64,000 nt of DNA from Rummeliibacillus sp044763875 (GTDB lineage Bacteria; Bacillota; Bacilli; Bacillales_A; Planococcaceae). This document shows, piece after piece, positions 1 through 7,678 of the stretch. The position numbers were made by a program, and so were the translations under genes. The notes below the pieces were generated by a model. It saw only the letters and a list, made by a program, of their open reading frames with translations, searched no databases and was not told where the DNA came from. The stretch lies in the NCBI RefSeq assembly GCF_044763875.1, contig NZ_JBIWGZ010000001.1, positions 186,001 to 250,000 on the forward strand, read 5' to 3'. The number at the start of each line of letters is the position of its first letter. The first letter of the stretch is position 1.

Positions 1-402
1 CGAGAACTAATCAAAAGCCTTCCAACCAAATTTGGTATAACAGTCCTTATATCAAGTCATTTATTATCTGAGATTGATCAAATGGCAACAACTGTAGGAA
101 TCGTAAATAAGGGAAAGCTAATCTTCCAAGATTCTATCGATGCAATGCGTTTATATGCACAGCAAAACGTATCATTAACTGTAAGTAATGGTGAGAAAGC
201 TTGGAGATCACTACTAGCTAAAGGAATAAAAGCTACATATATGAATAACCATATTGAACTGGAAGATTGTTCAAATGAAAAAATAGCACAAACTGTAGAA
301 ACTCTTGTTCATGACGGATTTTCTATTTATCGAGTTGAAGAAGAAAAAAGATCATTAGAAGAAATCTTCCTTCAAATGACGAGGGGAGAGAAATGGGCAT
401 GA
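1..402 (+). CDS. ABC transporter ATP-binding protein, C-terminal part
   Basis: The reading frame is open from the first base, so the gene begins before the window. The visible part holds the switch/H-loop region (an SSHLLSEID motif around bases 52-78) followed by the usual C-terminal segment of an exporter-type ATPase (GIVNKGKLIFQD). Walker A, Walker B and the signature motif lie upstream and cannot be checked. It would energise the two membrane proteins that follow; its end overlaps the start of the next gene by 4-10 bases, so they are translationally coupled. The ATPase plus two ABC-2 permeases layout resembles bacitracin/lantibiotic self-protection or peptide exporters, but the substrate cannot be read from sequence. 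Confidence 0.85.
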   Translation, partial: RELIKSLPTKFGITVLISSHLLSEIDQMATTVGIVNKGKLIFQDSIDAMRLYAQQNVSLTVSNGEKAWRSLLAKGIKATYMNNHIELEDCSNEKIAQTVETLVHDGFSIYRVEEEKRSLEEIFLQMTRGEKWA

Positions 403-1109
403 TTCGAAATCTAATCGTGACAGATTTTCTTAAAATAAAGCGGAAAGGTTTTTGGTTTTTAACATTTCTAGGGCCATTTGGTATTGTTGCAATGCAAATG
501 GTCAATTATGGTGTGCGAAAAGATTATCTGTTGAAGCAAAGTGAAGATGATTGGGGCTATTATTTAGACAATGTCAGTTCATTTACGCCTTTGGCTATTG
601 TATTAGGTATTGCCATTTTAACATCTTTAATGGCAAGTCTTGAAGATGAAACAAATGCATGGAAGCAGTTGATTGCATTACCTGTTACAAAAATAAATGT
701 CTATTTATCCAAATTTACAGTTGTTATTAGTTTGTTATTTTTAACATCTTTCTTATTAATGATCTTTACACTTGGATTTGGTGTTTTTCTTGATTTAGGA
801 GAGCTGATTCCATATATAGATGTACTTAAATATAGTTTTTATCCTATCTTGGCTGCATTGCCAGTATTGGCGTTGCAACTATGGATTGCAGTTGTTAGCC
901 AAAATCAAGCAATTCCGATTACTACAGGAATAATAGGTACTATATTAGCCTTTGCAGGTTCTGCTTTACCTGATTGGATGATTTGGAAGTGGCCATCTTT
1001 AATGAATGAATGGGAGAAACCCATCATAAATGTTGTTCTTGGAATTAGTGTTGGAATTGTCTTATATATTATTGGAATGGTTGATTTTAATAGAAGGGAC
1101 GTGAAATAA
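393..1109 (+). CDS. ABC-2 type transporter permease
   Basis: A 238-residue membrane protein with about six hydrophobic segments. It carries the motif AWKQLIALPVTK after the second helix, which is typical of ABC-2 permeases of the lantibiotic-immunity/bacitracin-export type. It should form the membrane channel with the ATPase encoded just upstream and the paralogue just downstream. A GAGGGGAG ribosome site at 381-388 can serve ATG 393 or ATG 399; the latter would give an ATGA overlap with the ATPase stop. Its stop abuts the next start at 1110 with no gap, so the three genes form one operon. Confidence 0.8.
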   Translation: MGMIRNLIVTDFLKIKRKGFWFLTFLGPFGIVAMQMVNYGVRKDYLLKQSEDDWGYYLDNVSSFTPLAIVLGIAILTSLMASLEDETNAWKQLIALPVTKINVYLSKFTVVISLLFLTSFLLMIFTLGFGVFLDLGELIPYIDVLKYSFYPILAALPVLALQLWIAVVSQNQAIPITTGIIGTILAFAGSALPDWMIWKWPSLMNEWEKPIINVVLGISVGIVLYIIGMVDFNRRDVK

Positions 1110-1830
1110 ATGCTAGCCATTTTACAATCAGAATGGTTTAAATTACGCAAATCTAAAATAACATACATCTTAATAATAGGACCATTAATCGGGCTAATGA
1201 CTGGTATTAATTCACCTCTTGAATTAAAAGTAAGTGAATGGGAACAGGCATTGTTATATATGAATTTAACATATGCGTTATTATTTTTACCGCTTATTAC
1301 GGGTGTACTGGCTAGCATGATTTGTAGATATGAACACCAAGCGGGGGGATGGAAACAACTTTTGGCGCTGCCTGTTTCAAAGGGGGCAAGTTTTTGTGGC
1401 TAAATATATTATTATAATGCTAATTGTTTTGGTCATTCAAATATTATATTTTTGCGCATTATTTGCGGTAGGTGTCATAAAAGGTTTTAGTGATCCTTTT
1501 CCTATAGAAATTATCTGGAAATGTATTATAGGGGGATGGATTGCGACATTCCCATTAGTTGCTTTGCAGTTATGGATGTCCATCTTATTTAATAGTTTTG
1601 CAGTACCATTTGCTGTTAATGTGGTCTTCACATTACCTTCAATATTGGCTATCAACTCAGAACATGTCGGTCCCTACTATTTATGGGCACAACCCTTTAT
1701 GATGATGTATATTGGTGGAACAGGCGATGTATTTTACATTCCTTGGGAACAACTGATATCCGTTGTCGGGGGAGGATTTATATTATTATTTCTTTGTGGA
1801 TACTTATATTTTCAAAGAAAAGCTGTTTAG
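1110..1830 (+). pseudogene. ABC-2 permease interrupted by a frameshift
   Basis: Two overlapping reading frames together make one ABC-2 permease of about 239 residues. The first (1110-1403) runs through the conserved WKQLLALPVSK motif, then hits a stop. The second continues from the same place as GQVFVAKYIIIML with the remaining helices to 1830. Removing one G from the run of five at 1382-1386 joins them exactly and restores homology with the permease encoded just upstream (WKQLIALPVTKINVYLSKF). The most likely explanations are a one-base insertion in vivo or a sequencing error in the homopolymer. If real, the exporter would lack half its membrane part unless the frame is recoded. Confidence 0.75.
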
Positions 1831-1911
1831 AAAACATATAACAATATCAGAATATTATGTATAATTAATGGTGTATAAATCATGTTTTTAATAACGGCGG
1901 GGGTGTATTGT

Positions 1912-2871
1912 TTGAAAACACGTGTAACAGAATTATTAGGGATTAAGTATCCAATCATTCAAGGAGGACTTGCTTATTTAGCTTATGCAGAACTTGCTGC
2001 GGCTGTTTCAAATGCAGGCGGTCTAGGTCAAATTACTGCTGCAACTTTAGGGACTCCAGAAAAACTTCGTGAAGAGATTCATAAGGTTCGCACATTAACC
2101 AAAAATCCATTTGGTGTGAATTTTGCAATTTCAAGACATGATCGAAAATACGAAGATTTGTTGGAAGTGGCAATTGAGGAAAAGGTGTCAGCTATTTCGA
2201 TTACTGGTGGTAACCCAAAACCTGTGCTGGAAAGAGTGAAGGATGAAGGTATCAAAACAATGGTTCTTGTTTCTGGTGTTAGACAAGCACAAAAAGCAGA
2301 ACAACTTGGGGCTGATATTGTAATGGCAGTTGGACAAGAAGGCGGTGGCCATTTAGGGAGAGAAGATTTAGGAACAATTGTACTTGTACCAAGGGTAGCC
2401 GAATCTGTGTCAATACCAGTATTAGCTAGTGGAGGAATTGGCGATGGAAGAGGATTACTTGCTGCATTTGCACTTGGTGCTGAAGGTATAGAAATGGGGA
2501 CACGTTTTATAGCGACAAAAGAATGCGTTCATGCCAATGATGCATATAAAGAAGCACTTATTAATTCAAAGGAAACCGATACAATTGTAATCGAAAGATC
2601 TTTAGGTGCTCCCGGGCGAGCATTAAAAACAGAATTTACTGAAGAAATTGTAAATCTTGAACAAAAAGAAGCTACTTACGAAGATTTAAAAGATATGATT
2701 AGTGGTCGAGCGAATCGTAAATATATTTACGAAGGTAATATAAAAGAAGGTTTTGGATGGGCTGGTCAGGTTATGGGGCTAATCAATGATATCCCTACTG
2801 TACAGGAATTGTTTGATGAGATCATTCATAATGCAAATGAAGGAAGAAAACGCATAAATAATATTTTATAA
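1912..2871 (+). CDS. Nitronate monooxygenase / FabK-like flavin oxidoreductase
   Basis: A 319-residue FMN-dependent TIM-barrel protein of the nitronate monooxygenase (formerly 2-nitropropane dioxygenase) family. The N-terminus has GIKYPIIQGGLAY and SNAGGLGQITA. The family motif GQEGGGHLG lies in the middle, and the phosphate-binding part is ASGGIGDGRGL with GAEGIEMGTRFIAT. It probably detoxifies alkyl nitronates, but the family also includes FabK-type enoyl-ACP reductases, so substrate is not certain. The TTG at 1912 is chosen because GGCGGGGG at 1896-1902 sits 9 bases upstream and homologues start near KTRVTELLGI; an ATG at 1882 would add ten residues. It is monocistronic and ends at a terminator. 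Confidence 0.85.
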   Translation: MKTRVTELLGIKYPIIQGGLAYLAYAELAAAVSNAGGLGQITAATLGTPEKLREEIHKVRTLTKNPFGVNFAISRHDRKYEDLLEVAIEEKVSAISITGGNPKPVLERVKDEGIKTMVLVSGVRQAQKAEQLGADIVMAVGQEGGGHLGREDLGTIVLVPRVAESVSIPVLASGGIGDGRGLLAAFALGAEGIEMGTRFIATKECVHANDAYKEALINSKETDTIVIERSLGAPGRALKTEFTEEIVNLEQKEATYEDLKDMISGRANRKYIYEGNIKEGFGWAGQVMGLINDIPTVQELFDEIIHNANEGRKRINNIL

Positions 2872-2884
2872 GTGAATCAATTTT

Positions 2885-2909
2885 GCCTCTTCCATAGGAA
2901 GGGGCTTTT
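2885..2909 (+). terminator. Rho-independent terminator after nitronate monooxygenase
   Basis: A 9-bp stem (GCCTCTTCC with GGAAGGGGC, one G-U pair) and a 3-base loop followed by TTTT. Confidence 0.8.
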
Positions 2910-2995
2910 GTCTATTAAAATTAGTATCTAATAAATAGTTTTAAAATGTACATAATTATGGTAATATTCTAATTATTATGTAAGGAGGAATAATT

Positions 2996-3055
2996 ATGAA
3001 AAACTTAATCGATATCAAAGAGAACAAAATTTTAAAGGGAAAACTTAGCGAATAA
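2996..3055 (+). CDS. 19-codon leader ORF before the methyltransferase
   Basis: A short frame (MKNLIDIKENKILKGKLSE) with a near-perfect ribosome site, TAAGGAGG at 2981-2988, seven bases ahead of its ATG. It is charged and has no membrane segment. Its last codons and stop form the left arm of a hairpin (3047-3078) that sits just before the ribosome site of the methyltransferase gene at 3100. A strongly translated mini-ORF overlapping such a hairpin is the layout of translational attenuators. Expression and function are inferred from layout only. Confidence 0.5.
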   Translation: MKNLIDIKENKILKGKLSE

Positions 3056-3078
3056 TAATTAGTGCTCAATTATTCGCT
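3047..3078 (+). promoter_or_regulatory. Possible attenuator hairpin between leader ORF and methyltransferase
   Basis: AGCGAATAAT (3047-3056) pairs perfectly with ATTATTCGCT (3069-3078) around a 12-base loop. No T-run follows, so it is not a normal terminator. The left arm overlaps the end of the leader ORF. The right arm ends 8 bases before the AGGAGGA ribosome site at 3087-3093. It could couple translation of leader and methyltransferase. Confidence 0.45.
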
Positions 3079-3099
3079 TGAATAATAGGAGGAGCATAA

Positions 3100-3729
3100 A
3101 TGTTAAATAAACAAGGTTTTAATTTATGGGCAAATGATTATGATAAAACAGTACAATTAAGTGAAGAAAATAATCACTATCCATTTGCAGGATATAAAAC
3201 GATTTTAAATACCATTTTCAATGAAATTATGCAAAAGAAACAATCCAAAGTTTTGGATATAGGATTTGGTACAGCTGTGCTAACGAGTAAGCTCTTTGAA
3301 GAGGGACACAGTATAGATGGTCTAGATTTTTCTTCAGAGATGATTAAAATTGCACAAGCTAAAATGCCGACTGCACGATTAATGGAATGGGATGTTTCGA
3401 AGGGATTCCCCAATTCTTTAAAAAACACTAAGTATGACTTTATCATCAGCACATATACATTACACCACTTATCAGATGAAGAAAAAATTTCTTTTATTAG
3501 GAACTTATTGTCTCTGTTAGAAGAGGGTGGGGAAATAATAATTGGTGATATTGCCTTCAAGACAAGGGAACAACTCGGAACTTGTAGAGAAGAAAGTATT
3601 AATTATTGGGACGAAGATGAATTTTATTTTGTTGAAGAAGAAATACATCCATTATTGAAAGAATTCTGCCAATGTGAGTTTCATCCGATATCACATTGCG
3701 GTGGTGTATTTATAATTACAAGACGGTAA
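3100..3729 (+). CDS. Class I SAM-dependent methyltransferase, YrrT-like
   Basis: A 209-residue Rossmann-fold methyltransferase. The SAM-binding motif I is VLDIGFGTAVLT (about residues 48-59), followed by the acidic strand end GLDFSSEMI, motif III around FIISTYTLHHL, and the post-motif EEGGEIIIGD. It resembles the YrrT/YqeM group of small-molecule methyltransferases; the substrate is unknown. ATG 3100 follows AGGAGGA by 6 bases. It lies downstream of a 19-codon leader ORF and hairpin, an arrangement also used by some antibiotic-resistance methyltransferases. However, the protein lacks the features of rRNA dimethylases such as Erm, so resistance is speculation. Confidence 0.8.
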   Translation: MLNKQGFNLWANDYDKTVQLSEENNHYPFAGYKTILNTIFNEIMQKKQSKVLDIGFGTAVLTSKLFEEGHSIDGLDFSSEMIKIAQAKMPTARLMEWDVSKGFPNSLKNTKYDFIISTYTLHHLSDEEKISFIRNLLSLLEEGGEIIIGDIAFKTREQLGTCREESINYWDEDEFYFVEEEIHPLLKEFCQCEFHPISHCGGVFIITRR

Positions 3730-3736
3730 AACTGAA

Positions 3737-3782
3737 AAAACTGTAGGTAAACTTAAAGGTAAAAGTTTATTTACAGTTTTTT
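3737..3782 (+). terminator. Terminator after methyltransferase
   Basis: An 18-bp imperfect stem (3737-3754 with 3763-3780) ending in TTTTTT. Confidence 0.85.
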
Positions 3783-3997
3783 GATTTTGGCTTTGTTATA
3801 TGAAATATTGGATGGTGGAAATTACAGTAGAAAGAGATCGCCTGTAGCAAACGGTTGAAAAATAACGGTTTTTTTAAACAAACAAAGCCTTAACTTTAAC
3901 AACTACTTCGAATCTTTTTCATATTTATTGACGACAATGGAGAAAATAAAAAGAAATTAAATCAAATTAGCATTTTATTGATGTAGGAGGGCCTGTG

Positions 3998-4666
3998 ATG
4001 AATATTACGATTGAATGGGTATACAGGACACCAAAAGGAACCGAAACCTTATTTCGTTCAGACGAAATACCAGCAGAACAAGGACTGAAGATTGCTCAAG
4101 ATTTGGAAAAAACGGGCCGTGCGAAGAGAATTACTTTTATCGATCAATTTGATAGTACTTGGACCATCAAAGAGATGAAAAGGTATTTAAAAGAAGTCGA
4201 AGGAGAACCTCATAATATTACGGTATATTTTGATGGTGGATTTGATATAGGGACAGGTATCTCAGGTTTAGGATGTGTTATTTACTTTGAAAAGAATGGA
4301 AAGCCATATCGTGTTCGAAAAAATGCGCAAACAGTTGGACTAGATTCAAATAACGAATCAGAATATGCTGCACTTCATTTAAGTATTATTGAACTCGAAC
4401 TTTTAAATGTAAAAACGATGCCAATCAGGTTTATCGGAGACTCTCAAGTAGTAATTAGTCAGATGAATGGTGATTGGGCAGTGCTCGAACCTGAGTTAGC
4501 AAAGTGGGCTGACCGTATTGATGATAAGCTGAAAAAATTAGGTATTCAACCAGAGTACGAACATGTGTCAAGAAAAATGAACACAGAAGCGGACCGTCTT
4601 GCTACACAAGCAATACATGGAATTGAAATTATTGCACAGGTAGAATTGATCCTTGAAAATGATTGA
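3998..4666 (+). CDS. RNase H-like (reverse-transcriptase-like) domain protein, YpeP type
   Basis: 222 residues. The C-terminal two thirds is an RNase HI fold with its four acidic positions visible: YFDGG, NNESEYAAL, IGDSQVVISQ and NTEADRLA. The N-terminal 65 residues (ITIEWVYRTPKGTETLFRSDEI and on) are not the classical hybrid-binding domain but match the small extra domain seen in Bacillus YpeP-like proteins. All catalytic residues are kept, so cleavage of RNA in RNA/DNA hybrids is plausible. ATG 3998 is preferred over the GTG three bases earlier because of its spacing from TAGGAGGG at 3984-3991. It appears to be a single-gene unit. Confidence 0.8.
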   Translation: MNITIEWVYRTPKGTETLFRSDEIPAEQGLKIAQDLEKTGRAKRITFIDQFDSTWTIKEMKRYLKEVEGEPHNITVYFDGGFDIGTGISGLGCVIYFEKNGKPYRVRKNAQTVGLDSNNESEYAALHLSIIELELLNVKTMPIRFIGDSQVVISQMNGDWAVLEPELAKWADRIDDKLKKLGIQPEYEHVSRKMNTEADRLATQAIHGIEIIAQVELILEND

Positions 4667-4822
4667 CTTCTACCAACTATTTTATACAAAGCACATGCTA
4701 ATTACTCTTAAATATGCCTTTAAAATTTTTCATTTGACTTAATTGACCTATGTTTAATTTTCGAGTGAATGGGAATAATTTTAGTGTAAGGTTACAAAAA
4801 GCTGAATGTATGGAGGAATAGC

Positions 4823-5542
4823 ATGAAAAAGAATGTATTAATGGTAATCCTATCTTTTGTTGCAGTCTTGGGTTTATCTGCTTGTGGCACCACTCCCACA
4901 GGTAAGAACGAAGCAAATAAGAATGTAAACGTAGCCCCTGATGATAATTTGACTACGCACGACAATACAACACCAGCGCCAACCACACCAGCGCCAACTA
5001 CACCAGATCATAATCTTACAAATGATCATACCGATATGAATCAATCGACTACAGGTATTGTTCCGAATGGCGTGAAAAAAGCGGTGAATCCTAAGTATCC
5101 TGATGGTAGTCAAGTAACCATCAATGCAAACTTTGTGGAGGGTATGAAGGGGGCAAAGGCTACTATTGTTGGCGCATATGACACAGTTGCTTATGCAGTA
5201 ACATACACACCGGCAACAGGTACAACAACAGGTACAACAACAGGTACATCAACAACAGGTACATCAACAACAGGTACACCAACAACAGGTGGTGCAGTGG
5301 TAAAAAATCACAAATGGGTAATTCAGGAAGAGATTCGAAGTGCTGATAATAAAACACTTCAACCAGGAGCTAAAGTAACGCTTGAAGCTGACCATTTACC
5401 AGGTATGAAGGGAGCCATGGCTACTATCGATTCAAGTAAGAAAACAACAGTGTATATGGTGAACTATACGCCAACAAATGGTGGAACTGAAGTGAAAAAT
5501 TACCAATGGCTTATCGAAAGTGAACTATCACCGGTAAAGTAA
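4823..5542 (+). CDS. Secreted lipoprotein with two DUF1541 repeats (YdhK family)
   Basis: 239 residues. An N-terminal signal ends in the lipobox LSAC (Cys21), so the protein should be anchored on the outer membrane face. A Thr/Pro-rich linker (repeated APTTP) follows. Two copies of the DUF1541/YdhK domain then follow, each with a GMKGA(K/M)ATI core and an NHKWVIQEEI or NYQWLIESEL end. A threonine-glycine repeat separates the two copies (bases 5218-5290). Function is unknown; in bacilli the family is found near metal-transport genes, but none is adjacent here. The start follows GGAGGAATAGC. Confidence 0.85.
   Translation: MKKNVLMVILSFVAVLGLSACGTTPTGKNEANKNVNVAPDDNLTTHDNTTPAPTTPAPTTPDHNLTNDHTDMNQSTTGIVPNGVKKAVNPKYPDGSQVTINANFVEGMKGAKATIVGAYDTVAYAVTYTPATGTTTGTTTGTSTTGTSTTGTPTTGGAVVKNHKWVIQEEIRSADNKTLQPGAKVTLEADHLPGMKGAMATIDSSKKTTVYMVNYTPTNGGTEVKNYQWLIESELSPVK
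5218..5290 (+). repeat. Short tandem repeat encoding a Thr/Gly linker
   Basis: Consecutive units GGTACAACAACA (12 bases, twice), then GGTACATCAACAACA (15 bases, twice) and a variant. All keep the reading frame. Unit number is likely to vary by slippage without breaking the protein. Confidence 0.8.
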
Positions 5543-5579
5543 AAGCATCTTAATTTTCATTAGGGAAAATTCAATAATA

Positions 5580-5622
5580 AAAAACCTACATTTTGATGTA
5601 AAAGTCGAATGTAGGTTTTTTA
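5580..5622. terminator. Terminator between the lipoprotein and the convergent DUF1129-like gene
   Basis: AAAACCTACATT (5581-5592) pairs with AATGTAGGTTTT (5608-5619). T-runs occur on both strands, so it can serve both genes. Confidence 0.8.
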
Positions 5623-5639
5623 TAATTTTACCCATATAT

Positions 5640-5713
5640 TGAGACGTAACGGAACATCCAAATGTGTGGATACTAATTATTTAAAAACCGAAAATGGATT
5701 AATGAAATTGATC
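5640..5713 (+). repeat. End fragment of the 28/36-kb intergenic repeat
   Basis: The segment GTAACGGAACATCCAA followed later by ATTTAAAAACCGAAAATGG matches the right end of the repeat at 36855-36935 almost base for base. The rest of the element is absent here. Confidence 0.6.
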
Positions 5714-5715
5714 CA

Positions 5716-6555
5716 CTAATTTTCCTCTTTCATTTTTCTGAGAAGTAACCATTCGAAAAGTACAAAGAGAGCAATGGGCATAATACTGCCAAGAACGACA
5801 AAAGTTTGGCTTTTACCATCTTGGAAAAATTCCTTCGTTTGAGGGATCCTTAATAATAAACCAAAAATTCCTAAAGTAATAACAAAAACAAGTCCTCCAT
5901 AAAATTCTTGTTTCTTTTTGAATATTACATAAACAACTACCATGACTAAAATAGCAAGAATGGCAATCCAATCAAATGGGGCAGTAATTTTTACAATTCC
6001 TTGTTTCGGTGTATAAAGTTGAATGAGGACAAATAATCCAAATGGAATCGTTGCTAAAATCCATATAACGAAAAATTTTAATAATTTGGGTAACTGTATT
6101 TTTATATAAACACTCAGATGTAACAATTTAAAGATACCATAAACCAATGCAACTGAAAAAATCCCATTCAACAATATAACAAATACATTTACCTGTAATG
6201 TTGGTGCTGTAAAACTACCGACAATGGTGTAAAACGTACTGATTAAAAAAATCCAACCACTTATTTTAAAAATCGATTTCCATGAAGGTTTATCAAATTG
6301 CTTTGTCAGTTGATCGACAACTTCTTTCGGATTTTTACCGAAATACTCTTCTGCCGATTCATCATGCTTTTGTGCTTCTAAAATATCTTGTAATATCGTC
6401 ATTAATTGTCGTTCTGTTTCTAATTCATCATAGAAAATTCCAAATGTTCGCATATATAGTAGAATATCTTCATAATATACTTTATTTTCTGGGGATAGCT
6501 GTTCTCTATACTTATTATTTTGCTTCACTAATTGTTTGGCTGCATCATTTTTCAA
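5716..6555 (-). CDS. DUF1129-like membrane protein paired with PadR
   Basis: About 279 residues. A charged cytoplasmic N-terminal part of about 100 residues (YYEDILLYMRTFGIFYDELETERQL, then GKNPKEVVDQL) precedes six hydrophobic segments. This is the usual layout of the DUF1129/DUF1700-type proteins encoded next to PadR regulators, which are probably the regulated target. The gene starts at the end of padR. GTG 6564 would overlap the padR stop, while TTG 6555 has a GGAGAG site 8 bases upstream and is preferred. The two genes form one operon. The biochemical role is unknown. Confidence 0.7.
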   Translation of the reverse strand: MKNDAAKQLVKQNNKYREQLSPENKVYYEDILLYMRTFGIFYDELETERQLMTILQDILEAQKHDESAEEYFGKNPKEVVDQLTKQFDKPSWKSIFKISGWIFLISTFYTIVGSFTAPTLQVNVFVILLNGIFSVALVYGIFKLLHLSVYIKIQLPKLLKFFVIWILATIPFGLFVLIQLYTPKQGIVKITAPFDWIAILAILVMVVVYVIFKKKQEFYGGLVFVITLGIFGLLLRIPQTKEFFQDGKSQTFVVLGSIMPIALFVLFEWLLLRKMKEEN

Positions 6556-6560
6556 CCCAT

Positions 6561-6887
6561 TCACTCTCCGTTCTTTTCTAAAATTCGATTCACTTTTACA
6601 ATCAACGAACTCCATTGTTCTCTAAAGCCTTCTAATTGTTGTTCTCCATCAGGCGTAATAAAGAAGTATTTTCGATTCGGTCCATCTGGTGAAGCGAGCT
6701 CCTTAGTTTTAATTAGCCCTTGTTTTTCTAACTTTTGCATTAGAGGATAAATCGTTCCACCTACTATGGTTGTAAACCCATAATTACGCATCATTTGTAC
6801 AAGTTCATATCCGTATACTGGTTGTTGTTTAATAATTGATAAAACACATCCTTCAAGTACACCTTTTAATAATTGCGTCTCCTTCAT
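6561..6887 (-). CDS. PadR-family transcriptional repressor
   Basis: 108 residues forming the winged-helix PadR domain: LKGVLEGCVLSIIKQQPVYGYEL, then GGTIYPLMQKLEKQGLI, then GPNRKYFFITPDGEQQL. Members are dimers that repress their own operon and a membrane target in response to envelope stress or small molecules. Here the operon partner is the DUF1129-like membrane protein. Three ACTAGT hexamers lie in its promoter region and are likely operator half-sites. Confidence 0.9.
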   Translation of the reverse strand: MKETQLLKGVLEGCVLSIIKQQPVYGYELVQMMRNYGFTTIVGGTIYPLMQKLEKQGLIKTKELASPDGPNRKYFFITPDGEQQLEGFREQWSSLIVKVNRILEKNGE

Positions 6888-6910
6888 TTACTCACCTCAC
6901 TACGTAGTAA

Positions 6911-6968
6911 TACATACTAGTTGAAAATACTGTATCATACATTCACTAGTTTGTAAAACATACTAGTT
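6911..6968 (-). promoter_or_regulatory. Promoter/operator region of the padR operon
   Basis: On the minus strand a -35 TTTACA (6957-6952) is 17 bases from a -10-like TACAGT (6934-6929). The hexamer ACTAGT occurs at 6916-6921, 6945-6950 and 6962-6967, each within a CATaCTAGT or CATTCACTAGT context. The middle copy lies between the -35 and -10 boxes. This fits autorepression by PadR; binding is inferred. Confidence 0.5.
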
Positions 6969-7103
6969 AGATGATAGCTATATACTGGCTCAAGATAAAG
7001 TAAAACAAAAGGCGAAGTAATTAAACTTTGTTCTCCTCAGTTAAAAAACACAAACATTTATGAAATTGATTCAAAACAAATAAAAAATAAATTCTGTAAA
7101 AAC

Positions 7104-7128
7104 AAACTTATTCATATTGAGATTCGTT
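7104..7128 (+). promoter_or_regulatory. Candidate ECF-type promoter of the sigma factor operon
   Basis: AAAC (7104-7107) is followed after 17 bases by CGTT (7125-7128), resembling the AAC...CGT pattern recognised by ECF sigma factors, and lies just before the sigma gene. Autoregulation is typical for such operons, but the match is short. Confidence 0.3.
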
Positions 7129-7150
7129 TAAAATACAAAGAAAGGAGTAG

Positions 7151-7678
7151 ATGGAAAATTTGATAAATATTGTGGAATTAGAAAAAATTATGAATCAACA
7201 TACAGAATCTTTATTACGATTATCTTATTATTACGTAAAAGACTTACATATTGCAGAAGATATTGTTCAAGAATCTTTTATTAAATTTTATCAAGATAGA
7301 AACAGATATGAAGAGCGTGGTGAGTTAAATGCATATCTCTCAAAGATAGTTGTTAATAAAAGTAAAGATTATTTAAAAAGCTGGTCATACCGGAAAATCC
7401 AATTACAAAACAGGTTATTTAGCAAACACAGTCAAAAGAAATTGGACAATCTAATCAGAAAAGATGAAGAATCAATATTAGGAGAAGCTATTCTGAAGCT
7501 CCCCTTGAAGCAGAGAGAACCGCTTATTTATTTTTATTTTGAAGAAATGTCTATTAAAGATATTTCTAAATTATTAGAAATTCCTGAGAGTACAGTGAAA
7601 ACTAGACTTAGAAGAAGCAAACAACTTTTGAAAACACAACTGCAAAAATATGAATGGGAGGTGCTGTTAAATGAATAA
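7151..7678 (+). CDS. ECF-family RNA polymerase sigma factor
   Basis: 175 residues with sigma region 2 (LLRLSYYYVKDLHIAEDIVQ, about residues 20-40, followed by ESFIKFY) and region 4 (LPLKQREPLIYFYFEE then MSIKDISKLLEIPESTVKTR, about residues 116-155). Regions 1 and 3 are absent, as expected for extracytoplasmic-function sigma factors. Its last 8 bases overlap the start of the next gene, a single-pass membrane protein that is the probable anti-sigma factor. The ribosome site AAAGGAG ends 4 bases before ATG. The regulon is not visible, apart from a possible autoregulatory promoter upstream. Confidence 0.9.
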   Translation: MENLINIVELEKIMNQHTESLLRLSYYYVKDLHIAEDIVQESFIKFYQDRNRYEERGELNAYLSKIVVNKSKDYLKSWSYRKIQLQNRLFSKHSQKKLDNLIRKDEESILGEAILKLPLKQREPLIYFYFEEMSIKDISKLLEIPESTVKTRLRRSKQLLKTQLQKYEWEVLLNE

